Below are positions 43,476 to 54,524 of a stretch of DNA of 64,000 bases, piece by piece (position 1 is the first letter of the stretch; each line of letters opens with the position of its first letter). The notes under the pieces were generated by a model that saw only the letters and a program-made list of their open reading frames with translations, made no database searches and was not told the origin of the DNA. The translations under genes and the position numbers were made by a program. Source of the DNA: Arsenicicoccus cauae (GTDB taxonomy: Bacteria > Actinomycetota > Actinomycetes > Actinomycetales > Dermatophilaceae); NCBI RefSeq assembly GCF_009707125.1, contig NZ_WLVL01000040.1, positions 1 to 64,000 of the forward strand, in the 5' to 3' direction.

Positions 43476-43832
43476 ATGACCCCACGTGACCCGGACTGCC
43501 TGTTCTGCAAGATCGTCGCCGGGGAGATCCCGGGCGAGGTCGTGCACGAGACCGAGACGACGCTGGCCTTCCGCGACATCCAACCGCAGGCGCCGACGCA
43601 CGTCCTCGTGGTGCCCAAGGCGCACCACCCCAACGCCGTCGCGACGGCCCAGGCGGACCCCTCGCTGCTGGTCGACGTCGTCCTCGCGGCGGGTCGGGTC
43701 GCCGAGCAGGAAGGGCTCGTCGAGCGCGGCTACCGACTGGTGTCCAACACCGGTCAGGATGCGCAGCAGAGCGTCGACCACCTGCACCTGCACGTCGTGG
43801 GCGGCCGGGCGATGCAGTGGCCCCCCGGCTGA
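43476..43832 (+). CDS. HIT-family (histidine triad) nucleotide-binding protein
   Basis: This 118-aa HIT protein is of the HinT type and hydrolyses purine nucleoside phosphoramidates. It starts with DPDCLFCKIVAGEIPGEVVH (the Cys-X2-Cys zinc pair) and ends with the triad motif QSVDHLHLHVVGGRAM. It precedes phoH by 55 bp on the same strand, a common actinobacterial arrangement. Start ATG 43476. Confidence 0.95.
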   Translation: MTPRDPDCLFCKIVAGEIPGEVVHETETTLAFRDIQPQAPTHVLVVPKAHHPNAVATAQADPSLLVDVVLAAGRVAEQEGLVERGYRLVSNTGQDAQQSVDHLHLHVVGGRAMQWPPG

Positions 43833-43887
43833 CGGGGGACCGACGACAAGGGGGTATGTCGCACCCGGCACGTAGACTGGCGGGACG

Positions 43888-44960
<1,073 letters not shown>

Positions 44961-44964
<4 letters not shown>

Positions 44965-45428
44965 GCATCGACGTCCACAACGAGACCGACCACCGGGTCG
45001 ACGTGCGCGAGCTCGTCGCGCTGTCGCGCTTCGTCTACTCCGCCATGCGGGTCCACCGCGGCGCCGACCTCGCCATCACGCTCGTGGACGAGGAGGCCAT
45101 GGAGCGCCTGCACGTGCAGTGGATGGACCTCGAGGGCCCGACCGACGTCATGAGCTTCCCCATGGACGAGCTGCGCCCCGGACGGGAGGGGGCTCGCCTG
45201 CAGGAGGGGGTGTTAGGCGACATCGTGCTGTGCCCCTCCGTCGCCAAGAAGCAGGCCGCCGGGGCCGGGCACTCCTTCGAGGAGGAGCTGCTCCTGCTGA
45301 CCACGCACGGCATCCTGCACCTGCTCGGCTATGACCACGCCGAGCCGGACGAGGAGCGTGAGATGTTCGACCTGCAGCGCACGCTGCTGCTCACCTACCT
45401 CGCCGGCCGCGGGCGACCCCAGGGCTGA
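44961..45428 (+). CDS. ybeY: Endoribonuclease YbeY (16S rRNA maturation)
   Basis: YbeY is a zinc-dependent RNase for 16S 3'-end maturation and ribosome quality control. The 155-aa protein has the metal motif [19 protein letters not shown] (His-X3-His-X5-His) and the [13 protein letters not shown] signature. It overlaps phoH (ATGA) and is followed after four bases by the CorC-type gene, forming phoH-ybeY-corC-era. Confidence 0.96.
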
Positions 45429-45432
45429 CACC

Positions 45433-46788
45433 GTGACGATCCAGCTGGTCCTGGGCGCGGCGCTGGCCCTGGTGCTGACCTTCGTCCTGGCGTTGACCGA
45501 GGCCGCGGTGCAACGGGTCTCGCGGCACACCAGCGAGGAGATGCTCGACGAGGGTCGACCAGGCTCGCGGGCGCTGGCCACCGTCGTGGCCGACAAGCCC
45601 GGCTACATCTCGGCGGCCACCTTCCTGCGGGTCGTGACGGAGGCGACGATGGCCGTGCTCGTCACGGTGGCGGTGACCGAGCGCCTCGACGGCCCCGTCG
45701 CTCCCGTGCTGGTCAGCATCGGCGTCATGGCCGTGCTGTCGTTCGTCCTGGCGGGGGTCTCGCCGCGCACGCTCGGGCACCAGCACGCCACCCGCGTGTC
45801 CTTGATGATGTCCCCGGCCCTGGTGTGGCTGCGGCGCGTCCTCGGGCCGCTCGTGCGGCTGCTGGTGGCCTTCGGCAACGCCGTGACGCCGGGCAAGGGC
45901 TACGCCGAGGGGCCGTTCGCCACGGAGGGCGAGCTGCGGGACCTCGTCGACATGGCGAGCCAGCGCGCCGTCATCGAGGACGACGAGCGCGAGATGATCC
46001 ACTCCGTCTTCGAGCTCGGGGACACCGTCGCCCGCGAGGTGATGGTCCCGCGCACCGACATGATCACCCTCGAGCATGACAAGACCCTCGGCAAGGCCAT
46101 GTCGCTGTTCCTCCGGTCGGGCTTCTCCCGCATCCCCGTGGTGGGCGAGGACAGCGACGACGTGCTGGGCCTGCTCTACCTCAAGGACGTCACCCGCCGC
46201 GTCAACGACGACGACCACGCCCGGTCCCTGGCCGTCGACGAGCTCATGCGGCCCATGCACTTCGTGCCCGACAGCAAGCCCGTCGACGACCTGCTGCGGG
46301 AGATGCAGCAGGACCAGGTGCACCTCGCGATCGTGGTCGACGAGTATGGCGGGACCGCCGGCCTGGTCACCATCGAGGACATCCTCGAGGAGATCGTGGG
46401 CGAGATCGCCGACGAGCACGACCGTGAGGCGCTGGGGGTCGAGCCCCTCGAGGACGGCACGGTGCGGATCCCCGCCACGATGCACGTGGACGACTTCGCC
46501 GAGGAGTTCGGGGTGGACCTCGAGGAGGAGGACGTGGACACCGTCGGCGGACTCATCGCCAAGGTCTCCGGGCGCGTGCCGATCCCCGGCTCGCGGGTCG
46601 AGCTGCTCGGGCTCGAGCTCACCGCGGAGCGTCCGGCCGGCCGCCGGCACCGGATCGCGACCGTCATCGTGCGACGACTGCCGCAGGAACCCTCGCCGGT
46701 CGACGTGTGGGAGGCTGAGCGCGACCGGGACCGCATCCTGCGCGCCGACACCGTCGACGCCGCCCGGCACCAGGAGGACCACTCATGA
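45433..46788 (+). CDS. CNNM/CorC-type hemolysin-family membrane protein
   Basis: The 451-aa protein has an N-terminal DUF21/CNNM transmembrane domain (about 1-160; TIQLVLGAALALVLTFVLAL, MAVLSFVLAGVSPRTLG), two CBS domains (about 190-320; VAREVMVPRTDMITLEHDKT, VDELMRPMHFVPDSKPVDDL, IVVDEYGGTAGLVTIEDILE) and a CorC/HlyC transporter-associated domain at the end. Family members are linked to Mg2+/Co2+ transport. GTG 45433 is the start; it overlaps era by four bases. Confidence 0.94.
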   Translation: MTIQLVLGAALALVLTFVLALTEAAVQRVSRHTSEEMLDEGRPGSRALATVVADKPGYISAATFLRVVTEATMAVLVTVAVTERLDGPVAPVLVSIGVMAVLSFVLAGVSPRTLGHQHATRVSLMMSPALVWLRRVLGPLVRLLVAFGNAVTPGKGYAEGPFATEGELRDLVDMASQRAVIEDDEREMIHSVFELGDTVAREVMVPRTDMITLEHDKTLGKAMSLFLRSGFSRIPVVGEDSDDVLGLLYLKDVTRRVNDDDHARSLAVDELMRPMHFVPDSKPVDDLLREMQQDQVHLAIVVDEYGGTAGLVTIEDILEEIVGEIADEHDREALGVEPLEDGTVRIPATMHVDDFAEEFGVDLEEEDVDTVGGLIAKVSGRVPIPGSRVELLGLELTAERPAGRRHRIATVIVRRLPQEPSPVDVWEAERDRDRILRADTVDAARHQEDHS

Positions 46789-47699
46789 GCACACCGTTCC
46801 GCGCAGGTTTCGCCTGCCTCGTGGGTCGCCCCAATGCCGGCAAGTCCACGCTGACCAATGCCCTCGTCGGGCACAAGGTCGCGATCACCAGCAGCAAGCC
46901 ACAGACGACCCGGCACACGATCCGCGGGGTGGCCAACACCGAGCAGGGGCAGCTGATCCTGGTGGACACCCCAGGTCTGCACAAGCCGCGCACCCTGCTC
47001 GGCCAGCGCCTCAACGACCTCGTCCGCGAGACGCTGCTGGAGGTCGACGTGATCGGCTTCTGCCTGCCCGCCGACCAGCGCCCTGGGCCGGGCGACCAGT
47101 TCATCGCCGCCGAGCTCGCCGAGCTGCAGCGGTCGCGTCGTCGCCCGGTCGTCGCCCTCGTCACCAAGACCGACAAGGTCGACAAGCAGCGGCTGGCCGA
47201 GCACCTGATCGCCGTGGACCAGCTGGGCGAGTGGGACGCGATCGTGCCGTGCTCGGCCACCGAGGGCGACCAGGTCGGCGAGGTCGCCCAGGTGCTCGTG
47301 TCCTACCTCCCCGAGTCGCCGCCGCTCTATCCCGAGGGGCATCTCACGGACGAGCCCGAGGCCGTCATGATCGCCGAGCTCGTGCGCGAGGCCGCCCTCG
47401 AGGGCGTGCGCGACGAGCTGCCGCACTCGCTCGCCGTGGTCGTGGAGGAGATGGTGCCGCGCGAGGACCGCCCCGAGGACAACCCGCTGCTCGACGTGCG
47501 GGTCAATGTCTTTGTCGAGCGCCCCTCGCAGAAGGCCATCGTCATCGGCCGCGGTGGGTCACGGCTGCGCGATGTCGGCACCCGGGCGCGCACCCAGATC
47601 GAGGCGCTGCTGGGCCAGCGCATCCATCTCGACCTGCACGTCAAGGTCGCCAAGGACTGGCAGCGCGACCCCAAGCAGCTGCAGCGCCTGGGGTTCTAG
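46785..47699 (+). CDS. era: GTPase Era
   Basis: Era binds 16S rRNA near its 3' end and assists 30S assembly. The 304-aa protein has G1 GRPNAGKST (about 14-22), G2 with TTRHTIRGV, G3 DTPGLH, G4 TKTDK, and the C-terminal KH domain with KAIVIGRGGSRLRDVGTRAR. ATG overlaps the stop of the CorC-type gene. Together with ybeY it represents rRNA maturation in one operon. Confidence 0.97.
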   Translation: MSTPFRAGFACLVGRPNAGKSTLTNALVGHKVAITSSKPQTTRHTIRGVANTEQGQLILVDTPGLHKPRTLLGQRLNDLVRETLLEVDVIGFCLPADQRPGPGDQFIAAELAELQRSRRRPVVALVTKTDKVDKQRLAEHLIAVDQLGEWDAIVPCSATEGDQVGEVAQVLVSYLPESPPLYPEGHLTDEPEAVMIAELVREAALEGVRDELPHSLAVVVEEMVPREDRPEDNPLLDVRVNVFVERPSQKAIVIGRGGSRLRDVGTRARTQIEALLGQRIHLDLHVKVAKDWQRDPKQLQRLGF

Positions 47700-47837
47700 C
47701 CCGGCCCCGGCGCGGGCGGGCCGCGACCCCTGTGGATGACGGAGCCGGCCGCGTGCCCCGCCTGTGGATGACGCGTCGCCGCGACCGGGCAGGCGCCATA
47801 CCCTCCTGACGACAGCCGATCAGGAGGCCTGCCGCCC

Positions 47838-48434
47838 ATGAGCATGTATGCCGTGAACGTGCCCGCCGTGCTCGACGGCGGGCACTGCGTGCGCAGCGCG
47901 GCCGACGAGCTGGCCCACGCGCGCGTCGCACCGGCCCTGGAGCCGCTCGCCAGCGCGCTGACCGGCAGCGTCAGCGGGGAGGTGGCGTCCCGCCTGGCAG
48001 CGCTGCTCGACGGGCGCCTCGCCCTGCTGCACCAGGCGCTCGCTGCGCTAGGCGACGGGCTCGTGGCGGCCGGCGAGGCCTACGACGCGTGCGAGGACAC
48101 CGCCACGGTCCGGTCCAGCGGTCGCTGTGGCGGTGGGGCGCCGGTCGCTGAGGCGGGACGGCTCGTGCGTCGACGGGGCGCGTATGCCGCGTGGTGCGGC
48201 GTGTCGGGCGCGTTTGTGACCCCTCGGTGGCGGGGACCAGCTCGGGTCCTCGCCCCGGCCGGGCCCCTGCGTGATCGTGAGGGTGTGGTCCGAGGACATT
48301 GGACGAAACCCCCACGATCATCGGGGGATCGAGCTCAGCGACGGGACGTCCGCGCGCCCGGACCCGCCGGCTCGACGCCGACCTGCTCCCACGCGCGGGC
48401 GACGGCGCCGCTCTCCTCCCCGTCGGCGCCGTAG
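47838..48434 (+). CDS. Hypothetical helical protein (WXG100-like size and position), 3' end uncertain
   Basis: From ATG 47838 the first ~100 residues are alanine/leucine-rich helices (SAADELAHARVAPALEPLAS, DGRLALLHQALAALGDGLVA, YDACEDTATV), resembling small ESX/WXG-like secreted proteins, though no WXG motif is present. After about residue 100 the composition turns basic and Cys/Gly/Pro-rich, and the frame runs over the hairpin at 48273 and into the antisense of the protease gene. The real end may therefore be earlier through a frameshift: the +1 frame stops at TGA near 48150. CCTGTGGATGACG occurs twice upstream (about 47729 and 47761). Function unknown. Confidence 0.45.
   Translation: MSMYAVNVPAVLDGGHCVRSAADELAHARVAPALEPLASALTGSVSGEVASRLAALLDGRLALLHQALAALGDGLVAAGEAYDACEDTATVRSSGRCGGGAPVAEAGRLVRRRGAYAAWCGVSGAFVTPRWRGPARVLAPAGPLRDREGVVRGHWTKPPRSSGDRAQRRDVRAPGPAGSTPTCSHARATAPLSSPSAP
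48273..48319. repeat. 47-nt hairpin repeat (family B), copy 1
   Basis: It starts GATCGTGAG and ends CACGATC, with an inner GTCC/GGAC stem. It matches the element at 51588-51634 at 36 of 47 positions by hand alignment and has exactly the same length. It lies just beyond the 3' end of the protease gene. Confidence 0.85.
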
Positions 48435-49531
48435 CGGGCGGCGGCCGAGTCCAGGGTGGCCCGCGCGAACCGCGCGAAGTCGCAGTCCTGCGGGATCCGC
48501 ACGCCGTGCGCCGCCGTCAGCACGTCCCACCACACCTGTCCGGCCCGCTCCCATGCGTGCCCGCCGAGCGCCGCCGCCGCGAGGTAGAACGCCCGGTTGG
48601 GGATGCCGGAGTTGATGTGCACGCCTCCGTTGTCGTTGTCGCTGTCGTGCGGCAGGTCGACGTAGTCGGCCATCGACCCCGGCTGGGGGTCCTTGCCGAG
48701 GGCGGGGTCGTCGTAGGCCGTGCCCGGCGCCTTCATCGAGCGCAGCGCCACGCCGCGCACCTTGGGCGTGAAGATCCCCGCCCCGATCAGCCAGTCGGCC
48801 TGGTCGGCGGTCTGCCCGAGCGCCTGCTGCTTGGTCAGCGAGCCGATGACGTCCGAGATCGACTCGTTGAGGGCGCCGGACTGCCCGACATAGGTCAGGC
48901 CCGCCGTGAACTGCGTGATGCCGTGCGCGAGCTCGTGGCCCATGACGTCGATCGAGTCCGTGAACGACGCGAAGTAGACGCCGTCACCGTCACCGAAGAC
49001 CATCTGCTCGCCGTCCCAGAAGGCGTTGCTGTAGTCCCGGTCGTAGTGCACGGTCGCCACGAGGGTCAGCCCGCGTCCGTCCAGGGAGTCCCGGCCGTAG
49101 ACGTCGGCGAGCAGGCGGTAGGTCGCCCCCAGACCGTCGTACGCCTCCGTCACCGACTCGTCCGCCGTCGCCGGGTCCGCCTCGGACCGCACGAGCTGCC
49201 CCGGCAGGGTCGTCCCGTGGCGGGCGTCGTGGAGACGGCGGTCGGGCTCCAGGGGTGCGGCCCCGCGCGCCGGGTCCGGCCGCGCCGGAGCCGGGGTCGT
49301 GTGCCGCGTGCGGGGGTCGCGCAGGCCGATGGCACCGGGCAGGCGCGGCTCGGGGCGCGACGTCCGGACCTGTCGTGAGCCGCGCTGGCGGGTGTCGTGC
49401 ATGAGGGTGTGCCGCGCGGCCTCGGCGGCGCGCCGCTCCGGGGCGTCCTGGGCGATGTGGCGCAGCAGGTGCGGGGGGACGATGCCGCAGCGGTGCGGCA
49501 GGACGGGGGCGGAGGTCTGCGGCGGCGTCAT
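48335..49531 (-). CDS. M4-family metalloprotease, protealysin-like
   Basis: A 398-aa thermolysin-family zinc protease. The catalytic domain has DVMGHELAHGITQFTAGLTY (HExxH = HELAH, about residue 198) and the third ligand Glu in LNESISDVIGS, followed by GGVHINSGIPNRAFYLAA. The N-terminus lacks a signal peptide. It carries the short protealysin-type precursor motif (HRCGIVPPHLLRHIAQ) instead of the long FTP/PepSY propeptide, so it is probably cytoplasmic or exported by a non-Sec route. Residues ~55-135 are Arg/Pro-rich and low in order. Protealysins are usually paired with an emfourin inhibitor gene, and none is adjacent here. Confidence 0.92.
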   Translation of the reverse strand: MTPPQTSAPVLPHRCGIVPPHLLRHIAQDAPERRAAEAARHTLMHDTRQRGSRQVRTSRPEPRLPGAIGLRDPRTRHTTPAPARPDPARGAAPLEPDRRLHDARHGTTLPGQLVRSEADPATADESVTEAYDGLGATYRLLADVYGRDSLDGRGLTLVATVHYDRDYSNAFWDGEQMVFGDGDGVYFASFTDSIDVMGHELAHGITQFTAGLTYVGQSGALNESISDVIGSLTKQQALGQTADQADWLIGAGIFTPKVRGVALRSMKAPGTAYDDPALGKDPQPGSMADYVDLPHDSDNDNGGVHINSGIPNRAFYLAAAALGGHAWERAGQVWWDVLTAAHGVRIPQDCDFARFARATLDSAAARYGADGEESGAVARAWEQVGVEPAGPGARTSRR

Positions 49532-49688
49532 ACGGCCACTATGGACCCGACCACCGACAGGCCCCAGGCCTGCGTCGTCCCGGGCCATGTCCCGGCTGTG
49601 GGCGCGCGACGCCGTCCCAGGATGCGGGACCGTGCGGCGTGCCAGGTGGACGGGTGGGGGGCATCGCCATACGGTCAGGATCGTGCGT

Positions 49689-49757
49689 ATGCGGAACGGG
49701 TCCCACCGCTGGGCCCCCTGGAGCCTCCTCCTTCCCTGCCGCGGCGAGGCCCTCTAG
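49689..49757 (+). CDS. Leucine-rich leader peptide of leuA (attenuation)
   Basis: A 22-codon ORF starting at ATG 49689 reads MRNGSHRWAPWSLLLPCRGE followed by A-L-stop. Three consecutive Leu codons (CTC CTC CTT at 49725-49733) are followed by a fourth Leu codon just before TAG 49755-49757. This is the layout expected of a transcription-attenuation leader in which leucyl-tRNA shortage stalls the ribosome. Leucine leader peptides upstream of leuA are known in actinobacteria. The peptide would have no other role. Confidence 0.7.
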   Translation: MRNGSHRWAPWSLLLPCRGEAL

Positions 49758-51560
<1,803 letters not shown>

Positions 51561-51587
51561 CGACTCACCCCTCCCACCCACCGCCAC

Positions 51588-51634
51588 GATCGTGAGTGTT
51601 TAGTCCAAGAATGTTGGACCGAACACTCACGATC
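51588..51634. repeat. 47-nt hairpin repeat (family B), copy 2, likely leuA terminator
   Basis: GATCGTGAGTGTT at 51588-51600 pairs with AACACTCACGATC at 51622-51634, and GTCCAA pairs with TTGGAC inside. The long stem has a short loop. It lies 27 bp after the leuA stop, suitable for a terminator, and is homologous to 48273-48319. Confidence 0.88.
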
Positions 51635-51650
51635 TGCGGTTATGACGAGA

Positions 51651-51690
51651 CAGATCTGGCCCACTCGGGCTGTTAAGGGGCCAGATCTGG
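51651..51690. promoter_or_regulatory. Palindromic operators of hipBA
   Basis: CAGATCTGGCCC at 51651-51662 and GGGCCAGATCTG at 51678-51689 form a perfect 12-bp inverted repeat. Each half itself contains the palindrome CAGATCTG. The sites sit just upstream of a likely -10 (TATTCT, 51702-51707), which is seven bases before the hipB ATG. HipB-HipA autorepression at such paired sites is known for the family. Confidence 0.8.
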
Positions 51691-51713
51691 CCCTGGGTTG
51701 ATATTCTGCCTGT

Positions 51714-52040
51714 ATGCCGAGCCCGACGCCCCGACCCGTCACCCGCGCTCTGGCGAGCCTTGGGGAGTCGTTGCGCGGCTGGCGGGTGCTGCAGGGACTG
51801 ACGGTGGCCCAGGTCGCCGACCGCGCAGGCATCTCGGAGCGCACCGTCAAGCGCCTCGAGGCCGGTGAGGGGGCGGCGCTGGAGCACGCCCTGCGGGTGG
51901 CCCGGGCGCTGGGGGTGCTCGACGAGCTCGTCGCCTCGGTCGACCCGCTGCGCAGCGACGTGGGACGGCTGCGTGCGGAGGAGCTCCTGCCGCGGCGGGT
52001 GCGCCCGTCGCGACCGGGGAGCCGGGCGGGGGAGTCGTGA
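51714..52040 (+). CDS. hipB: HipB-like helix-turn-helix antitoxin
   Basis: A 108-aa XRE-type DNA-binding protein. The HTH spans ~18-75 (LGESLRGWRVLQGLTVAQVA, DRAGISERTVKRLEAGEGAA). A basic C-terminal tail follows. Its stop overlaps the hipA GTG (GTGA), the usual antitoxin-toxin coupling. The ATG has no ribosome binding site and lies about seven bases after a -10-like TATTCT, so the mRNA is probably leaderless. It should bind the CAGATCTG palindromes and neutralise HipA. Confidence 0.88.
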   Translation: MPSPTPRPVTRALASLGESLRGWRVLQGLTVAQVADRAGISERTVKRLEAGEGAALEHALRVARALGVLDELVASVDPLRSDVGRLRAEELLPRRVRPSRPGSRAGES

Positions 52041-53248
52041 TCACCGTCGAGGTGTGGCTCGACCCCGACGTGCGGGTGGGGACCATGCACGTGCACCAGG
52101 GGCGCGGGGCCGAGTCCCTCACCTTCACCTACGACCCGGGCTACCTCGCGCGCGAGGGCGCCTATGCGCTCGAGCCCGGTCTGCCGCTGCGATCCGGTGG
52201 GTTCCACAGTGCGGGGAGGTTGTTCGGCGCCTTCGCGGACAGCGCGCCCGACCGGTGGGGGCGGACGCTGGTGCGGCGCACCCTGGCCGAGGCGGCCCGC
52301 GAGGCGGGCGAGACGCCCCGTCAGCCGGGGGAGTCCGACTTCCTGCTCGGCGTGCGCGACGACCTGCGTCAGGGCGCGCTCCGCTACCGCCTGCAGACGG
52401 ACCCGCCGGGCAGCTTCCGGGCCGCGGCGGGGGACGGCGTGCCTGTCCTGACCGAGCTCGGCACCCTGCTGTCGCTCGCGGACAAGGTGCTGGCCGACGA
52501 GGCCGATCTCGGCGAGCTGCGGCGGCTCGTCGGAGCCGGGTCGTCCCTGGGCGGGGCCCGGCCCAAGGCCCACGTCCGCCTGCCGGGCGGCGGAGTCGGC
52601 ATCGCCAAGTTCCCCGCGGACCTGCACGACGACTGGAACGTCATGGCCTGGGAGAAGGTCGCCCTCGACCTGGCCGCGGCGGCCGGGGTCGTCGTGCCGC
52701 CGTCACGGCTCGTGGCGGTGGGCGGCCGCGACGTGCTGGTCGTGGAACGCTTCGACCGGCGGGGCGCCGACCGTCTCGGCTACGTCAGCGCCATGACCAT
52801 GTTCGAGGCCACCGACGGCGACCGCGCGACCTACCTGGACATCGCCGAGGTGGTCGAGCAGGTCTCGCCCCGGGCACGCGAGGACCTGCACCAGCTGTGG
52901 CGACGCGTCGTCCTCGGCGCCCTGATCAACAACACGGACGACCACCTGCGCAACCACGGCTTCCTGCGCGAGGGCGATGGGTGGGTGCTCTCGCCGGCGT
53001 TCGACCTCAACCCGACGCCCTTCGCCGGCCCCTTCGCCACGGACGTCGCCGACCCGGGCGACGGGGGCTCGATCGAGGCGGCGCTGGACGTCGCGGAGTA
53101 CTTCCGGCTCGGGGCGGCCGACGCCGCGCGGATCCTCGACGAGGTCCGGGCCGCCGCGAGCGGGTGGGACCGCGCAGCGGCGTCATACGGCATCGGCGAG
53201 CGCGAGCGAGCCCGCATGGCAACGGCGTTCACCCGCGCTGCGTCCTGA
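52037..53248 (+). CDS. hipA: HipA-family Ser/Thr kinase toxin
   Basis: HipA kinases phosphorylate targets such as glutamyl-tRNA synthetase and cause growth arrest. The 403-aa product shows the HipA N-terminal domain (about 1-110; FHSAGRLFGAFADSAPDRWG), the P-loop-like GAGSSLGGARPKA (about 175-187), VERFDR, the catalytic NNTDDHLRNHGF (equivalent of HxDxxxxN) and the metal-binding SPAFDLNPTP. All key residues are present, so it should be active. Coupled to hipB. Lies between leuA and the convergent alkB gene, a typical accessory insertion. Confidence 0.93.
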   Translation: MITVEVWLDPDVRVGTMHVHQGRGAESLTFTYDPGYLAREGAYALEPGLPLRSGGFHSAGRLFGAFADSAPDRWGRTLVRRTLAEAAREAGETPRQPGESDFLLGVRDDLRQGALRYRLQTDPPGSFRAAAGDGVPVLTELGTLLSLADKVLADEADLGELRRLVGAGSSLGGARPKAHVRLPGGGVGIAKFPADLHDDWNVMAWEKVALDLAAAAGVVVPPSRLVAVGGRDVLVVERFDRRGADRLGYVSAMTMFEATDGDRATYLDIAEVVEQVSPRAREDLHQLWRRVVLGALINNTDDHLRNHGFLREGDGWVLSPAFDLNPTPFAGPFATDVADPGDGGSIEAALDVAEYFRLGAADAARILDEVRAAASGWDRAAASYGIGERERARMATAFTRAAS

Positions 53249-53260
53249 GACGACCGGCGG

Positions 53261-53887
53261 TCAGCGGACGCCTCGGGGGCGGAACTGGATCGAGATGCGG
53301 GGGCCGGTCGCCGCTCTGGACTTCGGTATGGCGTGCTCCCACGTCCGCTGGCACGAGCCGCCCATGACGACGAGGTCGCCGTGACCCAGCGAGAACCGGT
53401 GCGCGGTGCCGCCACCGCCGCGGGGGCGCAGCGCCAGCGTGCGCGCCGCCCCGACCGACACGATCGCGACGATGGTGTCGTGCGTCGAGCCGCGGCCGAT
53501 CGTGTCGCCGTGCCAGGCGACCGAGTCGGCCCCGTCACGGTAGAGGCAGAGCCCCGCGCTGGTCAGCGGCTCGCCGAGCTCGGGCAGGTAGTGCGCGGAG
53601 AGCCGGTCGCGCAGGTCCTCCAGCAGCGGGTCGGGGAGGGTCTCGCCGGAGCCGTAGTGCTTGGTGAGGCGGGGGACGGCCACGACGTTGTCGTACATCT
53701 GGCGGTGCTCCGCGTGCCAGGGGACCGCTTCGACGAGCCGGTCGAAGAGCTGCTGGGAGCCCTGGAGCCAGCCGGGCAGGTGGTCGACCCACGCGCCGCG
53801 CGCGAGCTGGGTGCGCTGGATCCCGACGAGGGGACCTGGCGCACACTCCTCGGCCAGGTCGAAGATGGAGCCCTGCAGTCCGATCAT
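53261..53887 (-). CDS. alkB: AlkB-like 2-oxoglutarate/Fe(II) dioxygenase
   Basis: AlkB repairs N-alkylated bases by oxidative demethylation. The 208-aa protein has the iron ligands His-X-Asp in VAWHGDTIGRG and a distal His in RTWEHAIPK, and the 2-oxoglutarate-binding RISIQFRPRG. VAVPRLTKHYG and SAGLCLYRDGADS match the nucleotide-recognition region. It belongs to the shorter, ALKBH2/3-like group rather than the Ada-operon E. coli form. It is divergent from a GNAT gene; GCGCCGA/TCGGCGC at 53901-53922 form an inverted repeat between them. Confidence 0.9.
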   Translation of the reverse strand: MIGLQGSIFDLAEECAPGPLVGIQRTQLARGAWVDHLPGWLQGSQQLFDRLVEAVPWHAEHRQMYDNVVAVPRLTKHYGSGETLPDPLLEDLRDRLSAHYLPELGEPLTSAGLCLYRDGADSVAWHGDTIGRGSTHDTIVAIVSVGAARTLALRPRGGGGTAHRFSLGHGDLVVMGGSCQRTWEHAIPKSRAATGPRISIQFRPRGVR

Positions 53888-53950
53888 GCGTTCGATGATA
53901 GCGCCGAAAACTCCCTCGGCGCCGTCTCTTCCCGTCGCTACGGTGGCCGC

Positions 53951-54517
53951 ATGGAGCTGCTCACCCCCACCCTGCGCACCGATCGCCTGCTGCTGCGCCC
54001 GTTCGCGGCGTCCGATGCCGACGACCTGACGGCCCTGATGAGCGACGCGAGGGTGCTGGAGTACTGGGACTCACCGCCCTGGACCGATCCTGCCCGCGCC
54101 GGGGTCTTCCTCGAGCGCTGCCGCACCATGGCCGAGCAGGGCAGCGGCATCCGGGTGGCCGTCCAGCGTCTCGAGGACGGGGCCTTCCTCGGGTGGTGCC
54201 TCTTCGTCGACTGGGACGACACCTTCCGCAGCGCCCGGCTCGGGTACTGCTTGACCCAGACGTCCTGGGGCCACGGCTACGCCACCGAGGCCTCCCGCGC
54301 CGTGCTGACCTGGGCGTTCGACGCGCTGCCGCTCAACCGGGTGCAGGCCGAGTGCGACACCCGCAACCCCGCGTCCGGCCGGGTGCTGCAGAAGCTGGGC
54401 TTCGTCCTGGAGGGGACGCTGCGGCAGGACTGCATCGTCGACGGCGTGGTCTCGGACTCGTGGGTGTACGGCCTGCTCGCCGAGGACTGGCAGGCCCGGT
54501 CGCAGACGGCGCCCTGA
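53951..54517 (+). CDS. RimJ/RimL-type GNAT acetyltransferase
   Basis: A 188-aa single-domain GNAT. It starts with LTPTLRTDRLLLRPFAASDA and has LGYCLTQTSWGHGYATEASR as the acetyl-CoA loop region and NPASGRVLQKLGFVLEGTLR near the end, all typical of the ribosomal-protein/spermidine group. ATG 53951 is the start. It could acetylate a protein N-terminus or a small amine. Confidence 0.9.
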   Translation: MELLTPTLRTDRLLLRPFAASDADDLTALMSDARVLEYWDSPPWTDPARAGVFLERCRTMAEQGSGIRVAVQRLEDGAFLGWCLFVDWDDTFRSARLGYCLTQTSWGHGYATEASRAVLTWAFDALPLNRVQAECDTRNPASGRVLQKLGFVLEGTLRQDCIVDGVVSDSWVYGLLAEDWQARSQTAP

Positions 54518-54524
54518 CGTCTGA

